Assembly (NCBI RefSeq): GCF_032854445.1
Contig: NC_088302.1
Location: 34,565,979 to 34,629,978, forward strand
DNA: 64,000 nucleotides
Origin: Liolophura sinensis
Lineage: Eukaryota; Mollusca; Polyplacophora; Chitonida; Chitonidae
Direction of reading: 5' to 3'
Of this stretch, positions 35,286-49,863 are shown piece by piece; the stretch's first letter is position 1, and each line of letters begins with the position of its first letter. A program made the position numbers and the translations under genes. The notes under the pieces are model-generated. The model searched no databases. It was not told the DNA's origin and saw nothing but the letters and a program-made list of their open reading frames with translations.

Positions 35286-36419
35286 ATGAGAGTAGAAGTT
35301 GTAAAGGGCCTCGTGCTGGTGGGGCTGTTTCTTATGACATTTCTCCTTGGTCTCCTTCCGGTGAAGATCGTCAAGGTGGTAAGACAACGCAGCGTTCAAC
35401 GAGGATCGCGGCAGACCCGCTACAAGCGAGTTATGTCTCTGTTCAGTTGTTACGCGGCGGGCGTTTTTTTGGCTACGTGTTTACTAGACCTGTTTCCCGA
35501 CGTAAGAGATAAACTGAGCGATGTGTTAGATGAGGCGCAGATTTACACATCATTCCCAGTTCCCGAATTCGTCATGGTATGCGGTCTGTTCCTTATACTT
35601 ACCGTGGAGCAGATAGTACTGTTTTGTAAGGAAAGTAAAGACTTCTTGAGACACTCACACGATGCTGCGAAGACATCACCCATGCGTGATCACCGGTCAT
35701 TGAGTCGCTCAGCTGAATTCAGTCCACGGTCATTGAACTGTATAACTGACCGTCCGCGATCAGCAACATTCAGCTCACCTGGTACAGTACAGCGAGGAGA
35801 ACGGGGCAGCGATGAGTCCAGTCGTGTACCCCTCCTACGGAATGAGAGTCATGATCACAGCCATGACCACAGTTTTGTCACAGAGGCACAGGATCATTCC
35901 ACATTCAGGTCTCTGCTCCTACTGCTAGCACTCTCCCTGCACTCTGTGTTCGAGGGTTTAGCAGTAGGCCTTCAGCAGAAGGCTGTTGATGTACTGGCAG
36001 TATTCGCAGCGTTAGCACTCCACAAATGCGTGCTCAGTTTTAGTCTCGGGCTCAGTTTAGTTCAGAGCGAGTTGTCAAATGGTGGCATCATACGTTCTGT
36101 TGTCTTGTTTTCCCTGTCTTCTCCGCTGGGTATAGGAATTGGCCTGTGTATAACAGACCTATCAAACACGAATGCAACTCATTTAGCGGAAGGAATTCTG
36201 CAGGGAATTGCTTGTGGGACATTCCTGTATGTGACCTTCTTTGAAATGTTGCCTCATGAATTCCACTCTTCAGATGACAGACTGATGAAAGTTTTGTGTT
36301 TGTTACTCGGTTATAGTACAGTGACGGTCATACTGTTTTTCCACAATAATGTAGAAAAACCAACCTGTTTCCGGGGACCTGGGCCATTTCCTAGTGAAAG
36401 TTATAATGCAACAACATAG
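35286..36419 (+). CDS. ZIP-family zinc transporter, SLC39A1/2/3-like
   Basis: Imports zinc and related divalent metals into the cytosol, typically across the plasma membrane. It is a single uninterrupted coding exon of 377 residues from ATG 35286 (context GTGAAGATGAG) to TAG 36417-36419. Eight membrane segments are visible at roughly residues 5-28, 46-68, 92-114, 208-230, 236-260, 270-290, 300-322 and 335-352. The metal-binding signature HSVFEGLAVGL is in segment IV (219-229) and ALHKC in segment V (244-248). The loop between segments III and IV is long and carries HDHSHDH (189-195), the usual histidine cluster. Human ZIP1-3 are about 310-324 residues; the extra length is mainly in this serine- and arginine-rich loop. 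All core features are intact. I assign the ZIP II (SLC39A1/2/3) group but not a single orthologue. Confidence 0.95.
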   Translation: MRVEVVKGLVLVGLFLMTFLLGLLPVKIVKVVRQRSVQRGSRQTRYKRVMSLFSCYAAGVFLATCLLDLFPDVRDKLSDVLDEAQIYTSFPVPEFVMVCGLFLILTVEQIVLFCKESKDFLRHSHDAAKTSPMRDHRSLSRSAEFSPRSLNCITDRPRSATFSSPGTVQRGERGSDESSRVPLLRNESHDHSHDHSFVTEAQDHSTFRSLLLLLALSLHSVFEGLAVGLQQKAVDVLAVFAALALHKCVLSFSLGLSLVQSELSNGGIIRSVVLFSLSSPLGIGIGLCITDLSNTNATHLAEGILQGIACGTFLYVTFFEMLPHEFHSSDDRLMKVLCLLLGYSTVTVILFFHNNVEKPTCFRGPGPFPSESYNATT

Positions 36420-38429
36420 TTGTACTAAACCCAGAAAGTTTGTAAAGAACCTGCTTGCCTCATCAAGAAGTCAGAAAAGCCGTACTGAGTATGGAGAAAG
36501 TAGTTTACTTGTGTAAAGCCAACACCAAGCGAAAGTTATTAGTTATATGTATGTACTGCTTTACAAACCATTTTCTTACACTGTGTGTTACAGAATAGGA
36601 ACGGGATACCTGGTTATACCCAGTAAGAACAACAGATGGTCGGCCGTATTGGAGCTGTGGCTCCAGTGGCTAGTATAGCATCATTACTCCAGTTCATGCA
36701 TGGCCTCTGTAGATTACGTGCACGAAATTATCATTTATATTGTGACTGACAGTTGCTGATATCATACTCCTTACAGCGCATGTTCTGCTCTCTATGCTAG
36801 CTTTACATCACTGCCACTACTGAACAAGCTTAACGTGGCTCATTTAGGCTTAGCCTTACCACTGGCGTCCTTGCGCCAATCAGCATATAATCAGCATTCA
36901 TCAATGAAACTGTGTCAAGTGATTGTTAGAATCATGTTGAACATACATGGGCATCAAGTATTGATATGAACAAAAGCTGAGAGAGAGACTTTGTATTTTC
37001 TGAAATCACTTCCTGCCTCATCATTGTAACCCCAGTGACCTCAGCATTGTTTAAGATTTCTGCGCAAAATTTCTGATTGGTGGCAGTGATGTAATCCAGT
37101 GTAGGGAGTGACGTCTGCGCTGTGAGGAGTGTGCTGATATGTTTCATGTTCTGAACTACTGTACCTCATAATTGGGTGTACGGCAAACCACACTGGACTG
37201 ATATTTACTCTTAAGATCAAGCCTTCTCATTTAGTCAAATCAATCAACTTTAACTTTTCTGATAAAATATTGAGAGTAATATGTACATCAGTGTGTCTGA
37301 TTTTAACTTAAACAGCATTAATCAAGGTACTTGCTGATTATTGAGAGTTTAAATGGCTGTCTAGCATTTAGGTAAGGACTTTAATACTGTTTTTCACCTA
37401 AAGTTTTGCATTTTTCAAGTAACACATTTTGCTTGAATCTGATTGGTTCACCCACCATATAGGGCCACTTAAGAGTTTGTGTGAAGCTTGATTAATTACT
37501 TAGCAGAAAATGTTAAGTGTTGTCGTAAAAAGTATCATTTTAGAGCTTGTGATTCTGAAAATGCATTTTTACATACAAAACTTTAGGTGAAATAACTAAT
37601 CCATAATTTTCAGATAATCTGTCATGATGTGGTGTATTGTTCTTTTGCCTGAAGGTAGGCAGTTGGCAATAAACTTAAGTTGCAAGTAAGCAACTGCAAT
37701 TTTTGAATAGCAAGACATGTAAAATGGTGACATAAAACCCCCAAAAAACAAAGCATAAATTTAATTTCGCTTTGTTTTTTTAGAGAACTTGTTTCTAACT
37801 GCCTACCAGAAGTACACGTCCAAATTGATTAGATGAGCATATAAATGTACATATACATGTACTGTACTCCTGTACAACTTGAATGCTTAGACCTATGCTC
37901 TCCCAAATAAGAAAGGCATGTCAACACATGCTGGTGACACCTGATGCTGAGATTAATATCCACACCTGGTGTCATAATCCTGATAACTGAATGAACTTAA
38001 ATTGATTATGTTATGATTGCTAGTTGACATTGAAACTTCCTTATTGTCTGTCTTTAATGGAGACCTGACAAATGCCCGGCAGCAGGAGCTGGACGTGAAT
38101 TTATTGACGTCAGATGTTTCTTTCCCAGGTCATCATGAAGATGCTACAATTAAAACTGATACATTGTAATATTGTAGACATTGCACTACAATCCATTTTT
38201 GATGTATCAATAGCTCAAGGTCCTACTTCATACTGGCGCCACCTAAAATATGCTGCCTTTTTATTGGCTGATAATGACTGCATATTAGTATACTTGTACA
38301 TTACTTATCCCACATTGAACCAAACTAGATTTATCACAGGAAAATTCACTCACAAACAGTAGGTGTTTCTTTTTTGGAACCTAATATATACTATGTTCAT
38401 ACTCTTATCCTGAAAGAGTGCAGTCTCTG

Positions 38430-38624
38430 TACCCTGAGTTCAAGTCCACCTCATGCTGGCTTCCTCTCCAGCCTTACGTGGAAAGGTCTGTCAGTAATCT
38501 GCAGATGGTCGTGGGTTTCCCTCTGGCTTTGCCCAGTTTCCTCCTGCCATGATGCTGTCAGCTGCAGTATAAGTAAAATGGTTTTGATATACAATGTAAA
38601 ACACCAATCAAATAAATAAATAAA
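38430..38624 (+). mobile_element. Type A SINE
   Basis: B-box region TGAGTTCAAGTCCACCTC, CTGGCTTCCTCTCCAGCC, CAGATGGTCGTGGGTTTCC and ACACCAATCAAATAAATAAA. It is truncated just upstream of the B box. Confidence 0.9.
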
Positions 38625-39841
38625 TGAACGAGTGACTGCAGTTATACACACACCCCTACAAACTATAACTAACATAACTATGCCCACATTTAGCATTAAC
38701 TTATGTATGAACATGGCTGCTTCACACATATTGCTTTCTACAAGATTTTCTCCAAGTTCCTTAGGTAGTTTGTATTGTTATACAAATCGGTTTATGTCTA
38801 AAGTATATACAATGGTAACAGTGTTAAAATGTTATTATGTAGGCTTTATAGTTTGGTTCCTATAAAGAACAGAGGTTAAATATAATAAGTCACACAAAGA
38901 TATTTGTTTTCTCAACTGTTACAGTAGTGGTATTATTTACAAGGTGAATACCTCCATGTGTTATTCCTCTAACTGCTGTTATTGTCACCTTATACAAAGA
39001 GTATTGGAGGGACATCATGTTTATATGAATTTTATGAACAGTTCCTATTTTCGAACCTGTAATATAAGTTCTGTCATTTAAGTGTACCCTCGTAGTTATT
39101 GTATGTATAACTTCAGTTCATACTCTCCAACCATTAGGTAAGTCCTTGTGTACTTAGTTCTTTTGTTATGTGATAGCCTATCAACAGTGCTTACTGTATG
39201 TGTAATTTCAGTTGATGCTTTCTCAACATGTTCTGTATGTGAGATATACATAGTGCTTTTGTTATGTGATAGCCTATCAATAGTTCTTACTGTATGTGTA
39301 ACTTCAGTTGATACTTCCTCACCTTGTTCAGTATAAGTTCTGTATGTGAGATATACATAGTGCTTTTGTTCTGGGATAGGCTAGCACATCAGTCTTTATT
39401 AACTGTTTAACTCTAGTCCATATTCTCCACTGTTCTACCTGTTGTGAGGTGTATTTAATCACCACAGTGTTGTTATTTATTGTGTGTCAAACATTACTTC
39501 ACATTCTTACTTAATATTCTAAGTATACATGTATAAACCAGGTTTATATACATGTATGTATGCAATGTGTTAGTTGTTTTTTTTTTTGTTTTTTTTTTTG
39601 TATATGGTTGGAATAGACACCTGGAGTAGTGGAACGATATAGTGTGAGGTAGTCTGGACTTGTGTGCGCTATGTTCCTGTACACCTTTGAATCTCCCCTT
39701 TCGTCAGTTGATTTATAGTTATAAGTTTTACTCTGATAGTTACACAGTATAATATACCAGTTTCCTGTGCCACTCAAAGTTGATTGTACCTACTTTGGTC
39801 ATCATAAGTTGTCAGGGTAGGTACCAACCAGTTACCCAATG

Positions 39842-39847
39842 GTGTGT

Positions 39848-39889
<42 letters not shown>

Positions 39890-39932
39890 GTGTGTGCGTG
39901 TGCGTGTGCGTGTGTGTGTGCGTGTGTGTGTG
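39842..39932. repeat. (TG)n microsatellite
   Basis: About 90 bases of TG repeats with scattered CG and TA interruptions. Both strands are open here, giving meaningless Thr-His and Val-Cys peptides. Confidence 0.97.
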
Positions 39933-42546
39933 TTTTTGAACAAGGGCTGGATTTTTAGTCAGAATCTTTTTCTCATGGACACTTGAAATTCCATCATCAT
40001 TTTTTTTTAAAATAACCAAGCAAAATTAATATTTGATCAAATTAGTGATGGAATAAGTGAGAGTAAAATTTGAAGGTTTCCCTTTAAGAAAAGCACCCAG
40101 TACAAACTTCGAAAGCCCAGTATTCCTACTCCAACGTATCGCATGGAAATGCAAGGTTTCATCTTACTGGCATGCATGTAAATGTAGCAATGCTATGTTT
40201 TTTTGTAATTTGAAAAAGATGTGAGCAAAGAGATTGATTTGATGGAGGAGTATTCAGAGGTTTTGGACTTAATTACCTCTGATCATCTTCACAAAATGTG
40301 AATATTAATGATTTAGCTTTTATCACTGTTCTGAGTTGTGATATATGTGATTTGACAAAAATGCCACAAGGTGCCTTAGACATACTACCAATCATAAATT
40401 AAAAGAAATTTTGTGCGTCTAATAACTAAGCTGTGTTAAAATTTAAAGATGTAAAATATTTATATATCCCAATGTATGGTACCATATGACTCATGAAAAA
40501 TGGTACACTTACTGTATGAAAACAATATTATTTGAACAGTTATATTGTACAATAATGCCAGTCTCCACTTTAGGGCTTAGTGGTCTCATTATAATTTATA
40601 TAATTAGACAGGATGACAAAAAGTTTACAAGAAAACATGTACTGTTGTTGAACACTGGTCACATTTTTGTGATGTTCCTTCTACAGTTGAGCGTGTTGAA
40701 ATTTCAGACAATAATATGTCGTTATATACATGTAGTATGATTTGGACAGAGCATTCCAGTTCTCAAATGTAAGCTGTTATAGCCAGTATATATGGTTGCT
40801 CATGCAGCTGGTTCATGCGGACAAGTGCAAAAAGGTACAGATGCGTGTAGGTTAAGTTGTGATCATACATTGTTTAATTCTGAAGAGACTGATAGTTTTA
40901 GTGTTTCTTTATACCAGTAATTGACACAGGCATTTTAATATCAGGATACAAATGTGACCCTGCATAGAAGTTTTGCTCACCACTATGTGACCTCGCACAA
41001 AATTCGGGTTAACTCATGTGATCAACTTTATGCCTTTTCGGCATAGTGCATTTCCACATTTGCGTATCACTGGCATATTTTATTAGTTACACTTAGCACC
41101 TGGCTGCGGTGGTCCATATCTGTACTGTAGTGAAGATACAAACAGTTGTCCATTTGGTGCTATTTTACAGGGTTTTGTTTCTTTCTTTAGATAATAACTA
41201 AGTCAATAACTAGTTTTTTTTACCGGTTTAGAACCTTTTTTGTACGGACGGAATGTTTAATATAGTTACCTCCCCTCACTTGTGGATTGTCCATTTTTAT
41301 ATATTATAATGAACCTTGTTCAGTTGTTACGGATAACCGTTAATGCTTGAAAAATGGATAAAACTTCCACATCACCTTTGATCATCATTAGCGAGTTGAC
41401 ATCCTGTTGGCCATGAATTTAGGCAAATAATGGATCTTCTATGTGCAAATTCAGTCGAAGTGACTCAGTTTTGCTGATGTTTCCCCCGTATTAAGGCTGA
41501 AGTATTGACGGCATTTGTCGGATGTAACTGTTTGTTTGGCCTTCAGACGAAAAGCTCTAGGATAAGGGTGACGACAGGCTGTGTACCTCTCTGTTGTTCA
41601 ACAGTTTCTGTACAGGTCATCTGTCTTTAACACTGTGCAAATCCAGGCTGTGTGATTGTTTCGTTTAAGTTTGAGTTTACTCGAGTAGAGACTATGCTAA
41701 TTTCCCCCAGTTTGTAGGCCAGTACGAACGATTAGTTACGCTCATTTATCCTTTTTATTTACCTTAAAGCGTCCCGGACTTCGCGTTTTTGTTCACGTAT
41801 ATGTGTTCCTAGAGAAATCCTGACAGCGAAAATGTAACTGTAAAATTGCTATAGTGCATACACATTTGAGTTTATAACTTTATGTAGGCACATCTTTATA
41901 TTATTAGAAGAGTGGAACCTTTTTGATGTTAAATGTCCAGTATTAAATTGAAGTTTTATATTATAAAACTTTTGTTTTACATAGGCTTAATGATGGTATT
42001 TTTTATACGTATGTTGAAGCAGAATTCCTAGTGCAGTTCAACCTGCAGCCACGCGCAAACACGGTCTATAGACCAGTAAAGCGACTTGTTAGTGGCCTGC
42101 ACAGTACTTTCGGCACTGTTCTTCTCGACCCACACCACTAGAGGGCCGTTAAGGTTGAACCAGACCCTTTTGACGACCGCAAGAGTACCTATATCCAACA
42201 CTAACGGTTAGATTTTAATCTTTTCCAGAGACTTTTGTTGCTTATCCATTCAGTAGCAATGAAATATTTTAGATTATATTACATATACACTAACAGGTTT
42301 CATAGAAAAGCAATATGGGAGCAAAGAACCACGTAGTTCTCTGAAGAACCAAGTTTTCTAAGAGTGTAACGTGTAAAAATATATGCACTGGCCATACTAC
42401 ATGCGAATCTCCTATTTTCAGATATACTCATTTTAATGCCTTCAAAACCTCTGTATATGTTATTGCTTTTGTAATTGTATTTTAAGGAAAATACATAAGC
42501 GGACAATACCAATACGTTTTTGTTATCGTCTATATATGCATGCAGG

Positions 42547-42780
42547 ATCCACCGTGGCCTGGCGATTAGCCTGTTAGTGCAACACAATGGCTCGGGAGCC
42601 TCGCACCAATGCGGTCCAGCTCATGCAGGCCTCCTCTCCGGTCGGTCGTAGGTGAGAAGGCCGTGTCAGCAACAGCCTGTGAATGGTTTTGGACTTCCCA
42701 GGTTTCCTCCCACCATAATGCTGGTCGTCGTGGTATAAGTCAAATATTCTTAAGCAGGGCGCAACACAAATAAATAAGTC
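42547..42780 (+). mobile_element. Type A SINE with tRNA head
   Basis: Head CACCGTGGCCTGGCGATTAG, GGGAGCCTCGCACCAATGCG, body CCTCCTCTCCGGTCGG, GGTTTCCTCCCACCATAATG, tail ACACAAATAAATAAG. Diverged, with an extra GGTCG in the body. Confidence 0.85.
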
Positions 42781-44475
42781 ACAAGTAAATCAGTTTAAAT
42801 GCGGATTGCACGTTATTTTTTATCATTTTCTATCCTGTTAACGTTTAAATATTTCCACTAGCCGAAAATCCGTGAGTTGATAAAAATGTTTGGACCATAT
42901 GTGTTAAAAATAAACAAATAGTGTGACGCAAAGGGCAAATATGGTTATGTATCGAGATTTTAAGGTTAGATTTGGGTAAAAAAAATCACTTTGTGCAATT
43001 GGCCCCTGCATGTGGTTAACCCGGGCTTCAGTAATATTAGAGAGACTATCGAAAATTTTGGCAATTTTTTTTCTGTGCACATTGTACGGTTCAATGTCGG
43101 TAATAAAGTTCGTCAAACTTAGAATAACTGTCGCTTATAACATTTTCCACCTTTTTACCACTATTAATTTTAGAGGTACTGTTTCAGTTCCCTATATATT
43201 ACATCATTTATATTTGGAAAACTACTCTTCTGTTTTCTTCTATAAATGAGGTATTTGACAGGAATGATTAAAATATGGAGAGGATAACTTCTCTTATCGT
43301 CGAATTTAACCCCAAATCCACTTTTATTTCTGTTAGTGTTTATAACAGCACCATTTTTCAGCCACACTTAAAATTGTATAGCCCAAGCATATTAACTAGT
43401 TTGCAATAAATAAATGCAAATGTAGATTATGAGCCAAAATTCATAGAAGCTGTGGCATCTATGCAATTGGAAAAAACATTCATTGTTATAATTACAGTCC
43501 GATCGGTTGATAAATTCATGCTGATTAAATTTCTGGGTAACAATTGTGATGCATTTTGCCGGAATTAAGTTGTGCCACCTGGAGAATGTCTGTAAAATTC
43601 AATCACACCTGACGTTTTGCTTCGACTTTATATAGTATTGTATCATAAAAGTCTGTATATCTTTGTTTATGTCTGTGCAGCAGTGCACAGGCGAGACTAA
43701 CATTTCTTGAAAGGTAATTATTTGGGCTATTTAAAAATAACAGCACAAACTCTATTGGATTTGCGTTGATCGATTTTTGCCCCAAAATGTCAAGTATATA
43801 GTCTTTTTAAAAGGGTTGTGTTGTCGCCAGGTGTATCTTCTCTCAGTCGAAATTGTGTATAGTGGGTTTTCCTTACAGGACACATTATTAAACGCCTTTA
43901 GCCAGGTCGTGTTTTGGTATAGCCGTTTTGTCTGTTTGTCCGCTCGTCGTATATGCGGACTGCAACATGAGTTGTTTATCATGTGGGTTTTTTTTCTTCT
44001 TTTGTATGTATGTGTGTATATGTACACTTGGGGTTTAACGTAGTTTAACGGTTTTGATTCCGGGGTCTCCCGACTTTTTTTTTTCGTTGATGCATAGGTG
44101 GCCATCTCTCGTGCCTTACATTTGTTCATTTCGGTTGTTGCCATGGTTACCAGATTGCAAATTTCCTAATATCGGGTATGTAGATATATACGACTACGTG
44201 TCCTGCAGTTTTAATTGTGGTGGATATACGTACATAAGAAAGTAACCAGATATCACACCTTTCCTTCCTTGCCATGGTAACTATATGCATTGTCAATGAT
44301 TCTTCTATCTGCGATGTAACTAGGAATATATTTGTAAGTATATTCACCAGAAATATTTTTCCATATTCGATGTTTCACTTCTGTGAATTCCTTACACGTG
44401 TTACGCATGGCAAGATCTTAACCATCTATAAACGTAAAATACAAATGGATTTTAATTTGTTGGCATTCATAAATT

Positions 44476-44481
44476 TTTATT
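44476..44481 (-). promoter_or_regulatory. Polyadenylation signal for the intact MINPP-like gene
   Basis: AATAAA on the minus strand (TTTATT on plus), about 100 bases beyond the stop codon at 44580. It is the nearest good signal, so the 3' UTR should be short. Confidence 0.55.
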
Positions 44482-44579
44482 GGTCAAATCGCTGCTTCTC
44501 GACATAATTCTCTCTAAAGCCATCCAGCAAGTCTTTCAAATTAAGTCAAACAAAATGCCCATTGATACCCAATGATACG

Positions 44580-47500
44580 TTACCCAATGATAGTGGGTAC
44601 ACACGTACCGCTGTGGGTCACGTGGCCGTCACAGTTATGGTGTGAGCTGTATTCACAGGTTCTTTGGAAGTCACATGTGTTTGCAGCCGAACCCAGATAG
44701 GAATTCAAGATGCTGGAGAGAGGACAACCAGAGGCTGGGCACATAGGTAGAGTCAGAGGCTTCTCATTGTGGAACGCCCGTACTTTAGACTCGGATCCAC
44801 ACTGATACTCCACAAAGACTACGTTGGAAAGAAATGGTGCCATAATGCTGGAGCGAAAGTTCCTGTGGGACTGCCGTGCCATGGTCGTCGATCGCGGCGG
44901 AGAGCTATCCTGATATGCGCCGAGTCGACTGAGGAAGGGCATCATGGTTAGATCGTGGGCTACTCGGATCATTCCGGTAACGGAAGAAGAACCTCTGCCA
45001 AGAGAGCGAAAAACTGTTTTGTTTATCACTGTACTCAAAATAACCACTTGCACTAAAGTATTGTATAGTCAGATTGATTTATTAATTGATTGCCCGATTG
45101 CTGTTTGAACGCCATAATCATGGATGGGTGGAGGAAACTAGACTACCGGAAAAGGATCGACCACAAGAGAATCTACAATTTTGGTGTCAAAGGTGGGGAT
45201 TGAACCCACGCACCTCATGATGTGCTTCGTGGCTAAAGCTATATATACCCAGCTCCCGGTGCGCATAGTGTGATGAATTTCCAAAATTCATCACCTGTAT
45301 ATATGAGTTAGTTACGATTAAGGCACCTTTTTAGATGATTTGTGTTTGTTCTCACGCATGGCGGACAATGTCTTTACCTCAAATATCCGATCAAGTCCTT
45401 CACGAGGTCGCACGTTTGCTCATAGTTAATGCTGTGCCCGTAGCCGAACTCCCAGTAATATCTCAGATCCTCGTAATACTCCATGACTTTAATGTCGTCG
45501 TCAGAAAAGACTGCGCACCATGGACTCGACCGGTATACGCCGTGTTCAAACGCGCATGCGTCGTACATGGCTTCAACGTCATCTGCAGGAACACGGGCAA
45601 GAAATGTTGACGAAATAATAATAATTGTGTACCTAATACAATGCATGTACTTCTTGGTGGTATATACCTACTCTTGATGAAAATTGCTATCGTCTCATTA
45701 AATTCGTATTAAACTGTATTCTACAAATTGCTTTGTAGAATCAACCTATGCAGCGGCCTAGCAGACTGTTAACACTAAAGTGATTACTATCTGCGATAAA
45801 TAAAGTTATTAACGCTTGTACCTGTGAATGTACTAAAAATGAAGTTTAATTTTACAAAATGGGACACATTAGGTCATCCGCTCAACACACGTATGTTCAT
45901 ATGTGTGTGTGAACATGGTATGACTTGCATTTCACCAAAAACATTAAAAAGAAAAAGACTCACGGAAGGAAACCGTTCCGTGTTGCAGCCCCAGACGACT
46001 TGTCACTGCACTGATGACTCCCAACATTTCGTGACTGTCACGGAAATCCACGTGATCCACCAGAGGCTTGTCGTGGACGGTCTAGGGGAAGAAGAACCAC
46101 ACAACTTATAAAAACAACTTTATAATATAGTAATTAACATAGCAAGAGTCATACTATACTGAACGGTATTGGCTTAGTATGGCAATGGCATGGCAGTATA
46201 TATAAGCCATAACTTTACCGAACATGACCACGGTTCGTTCTATATAAGTGGATGGTAATCTTGAGAAAATCAAAACTTTACTTAACGTGGAAATGGCTTA
46301 CACTATATACAGTAAGTGGACGGTCTTCTTCAGGAAACCATAACTTTACGTAACACGTGCACGTAATTGGTATGTATCATATACAGTAAGTGGACGGTTT
46401 TCTTAAGGAAATGATTAACACCATAAACAGTAAGTGGACGGTCTTCTTGAGGAAATGATTTACACTATAAACAGTAAGTGGACGGTTTTCTTCAGGAAAC
46501 AATAACTTTACTTAACATGGAAATGATTCGAACTATATAAGTGGACGGTCTTCTTGACGAAGACATCACTTTGCACAACATGGTAACTGCCCCATACGCG
46601 CGGACAGCCTTTTTGAAGAACCCACAATCTGACAAAGTAGCGCTATATCGCGGATGACATCGCAAAAACTCCATAAAAATAAGCTTTATTTTACAATTAC
46701 ACCAGTGATAACGTACCGTTCTAAACTTCTGACAACACCCGTAAAACAAAAGCTTTGAGTCACAGTGCGACGCCACAGACATGTGAATATCTGCCATGAA
46801 AGAAAGTAAAAAGTGTGGCATTTGTTCATGGTTACAGTTATCGGTGTGTTATAAAGAATTATAACGGTCAAGGTGCTATGGACATTTATGACAGAACTGA
46901 CACAAAAACCCAACGAATATAAATAAGCATGTAGGGTTTATGATTTTCGAATAATATAATTGGAGTGCTTAGTCGACTGAGCGGGGAGCACTATTGAAAT
47001 TGCTCATCAGACTTTTATGATGAGTATTCTTTGTCGACACAAACGCATATAAAAATGTTTGGGGGATATTTTGGATTTTGTTTCAAACAATTCTTCCTCA
47101 CAACCACTTAGGCCATTATTGTGAAAGTTGGCACACCTGTTTTCGTGAAATCGTATTCAGATGCCAGCACGCCCTGTTCATCAAGGCGCCAATGTAACCT
47201 CTAGTATCATTGCCGTGCAACAACATGGAATAAGTTTTGTGGCAAGCTCTACACACAGAGCACATATTTTAGATTATTTACCAAAAACTATTACATGTGC
47301 AAGGAAATGCAATAACTCCTTGATAAGCGCAAGGAAGTACTGCTAGCGTGCAGTTTTAATTGCCTGAAGCACCTGTGTGAGGGTTTAGACCATGTTTTAG
47401 GCCTCTTTTGACATTTCATTATAATTTGATGCGTCTGAGTTGATTATTTCATTCGAAACATTTTATAGTTTTGTGAGCTTATAATATTAACCATATTTTC

Positions 47501-49824
47501 ATACCACTGTCATTGGACTTTGAATGATATACTCAACGCACTGGATTGATTGAAGAAGGCGTTGGCGATAGCTCTGGCAGTGTCCTCTGTCCGTTGGATG
47601 TATGTGTGCTGGAAATCGTATCGGTCTCGTGAGTAAGAACGACCAACCAGGTTCGGGAACCGTTTTTCATACCGTTTGCCTGAAGAAAAAAGGCTCAAAG
47701 TTCAAATCTATTATCGTGTCTCTTTGTGACTGTGCAAAGAATGATAAACCGAGCAAATACTTTGATATACCTTGAAAAATACTTCGATCGTCGACAAATA
47801 CTTTCATAAAAGATGGACCCTTAGATCGTATTTTATCGTATATGCTCTAGCATCACATTCTACATCTTAAGATTCACTGGCTAGACTTTGTGAGTTAATA
47901 AACTTTTATGAGGTCTGGATTCCATCGGTGATAATTCAACTGAGTTCAAATTAAAAGCAAAGAACACACTAAAATGAAACACATGTCAGATGAACATTGT
48001 TTCGTGAATATAGATTGATTTATTTTTTTAGAATATTTTTCCACCTAGCAAAATGCATTTAAAACTGTGGATTCAACTGTGGCATTTTCTGACCACATGG
48101 AAGCCAGTGAAGTCACTTCATCTTCTTGTCACTTGACACACATAGATTGCTTTATTCCATCATTCAAAATGTATCTTCATTCAGGCAGTTTTTAATGGTC
48201 TTTCATCTGATGAAGAGTTCATTATAGTGTTCTGTTTGCCTTTAGGTTCGTACACATGGAGAACAATTCAGCCCAACATGTCACTGCATACATCAAAGGA
48301 TGATTTAGCATAATAATTTATATATGAAAGTGTTAACAGGAAGTGTACTTTCATGGTAAAATAAATTTCAAGTTTATCAAAAAAATTATGGTTACATTAA
48401 CACCACAGATATCTAAACATCACATACTGACATCCAGAAGTAAATTTTTGTACACATTTCTATCCATGGTTACATTAACACCACAGATATCTAAGCATCA
48501 CATACTGACTTCCAGACGTAATGCTTGTAAACATTTCTGTCAATGGTTACATTAACACCACAGATATCTAAACATCACATACTGACTTCCAGACGTAATG
48601 CTTGTAAACATTTCTGTCCATGGTTACATTAACACCACAGATATCTAAACATCACATACTGACATCCAGGAGTAATGCTTCTAAACATTTTTGTCCATGG
48701 TTACATTAACACCACAGATATCTAAACATCACATACTGACATCCAGGAGTAATGCTTCTAAACATTTCTGTCCATGGTTACATTAACACCACCGATATCT
48801 AAACATCACAAACTGACATCCAGAAGTAATGCTTGTAAACATTTCTGTCCATGGTTACATTAACACCACAGATATCTAAACATCACAAACTGACATCCAG
48901 AAGTAATGCTTCTAAACATTTTTGTCCATGGTTACATTGACACCACAGACATCTAAACATCACATACTGACTTCCAGACGTAATGCTTGTAAACATTTCT
49001 GTCCATGGTTACATTAACACCACCGATATCTAAACATCACAAACTGACATCCAGAAGTAATGTTTGTGATCTCACCTAACTCATAAGCCTCTTGCTTCCC
49101 ACTAGCTGCCAGTGCTCCTGCGTCATGAGAGTGGAACCGATATTCCCAGTGCCGGATGGCATCCTGATCCGCTTTACACAGTGACCCTGGGAACAAAACA
49201 AGAATCAGTTTATCATATCCATAGCCCACGCAGTGCCTTGAGACATATTTTACTCACCTAGGCACAATGTTGAGAACCACTATGCGTTAAGTCTTGGTCT
49301 CATATTTACCAAACGTCTTAAAACTTAAATAAAAAGTTTAAATACATCTACAATTAAAATATTTCGCTCTTGGAAGTTTAAAATTTGTATACTGATCCCT
49401 GACTGCAGAACAATAAACCCAACACAACTTGAGTAATTTCCTCTTCTGAGTTTGTTTTTTAAAGCCTGTGCAATTTATGGCAGAACTCCTTATGTTGCGT
49501 GATAAATATGATCCCTGGACCCGTATTCATCAAGCCACTTGAGACTTAAGTAAAAAATTCAAGCACAGCTACAGCCAAAATATTTCACTCTGGACACATT
49601 TTGAACTTCTCAGAGTAAAGCATTTTATTTGTAGCTATGTCAGAATTGTTGACATAAGTCAAATATTTCACTCTGGAAAGTTTAATCATTGTACACAGAC
49701 TCATTACTGCAAAACAATGTAATAACCACAATGTCAGTCTTTTCCTGTTCCCAGTGCAGAATTTAATGTTGGCCGCCGTTGTCTAAATGAATAATTCTTG
49801 AGGACGGCGAAAACACCAATCAAA

Positions 49825-49863
<39 letters not shown>

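Larger units (their letters stand above)
36420..44475. other. Long AT-rich region downstream of the ZIP gene
   Basis: No coding exon recognised on either strand. The first several kilobases may be a long 3' UTR of the zinc transporter: AATAAA occurs at about 37669 (GCAATAAACTTAAG) and later. Two type A SINEs and a TG microsatellite lie inside it. A near-direct 100-bp duplication is visible at about 39150-39365 (GCTTTTGTTATGTGATAGCC and ACTGTATGTGTAA recur). Confidence 0.4.

Noticed and set aside
39774-40019. Thr-His repeat protein
   Set aside because: Direct translation of the (TG)n microsatellite.
44769-44951. Plus-strand frames inside the MINPP-like exons (also 45335-45610, 61608-61922)
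   Set aside because: Shadows of the real minus-strand exons, which have conserved motifs and correct splice sites.
48390-49062. CRISPR-like regular repeats
   Set aside because: The 77-bp units are contiguous with no unique spacers; it is a minisatellite in an animal intron.
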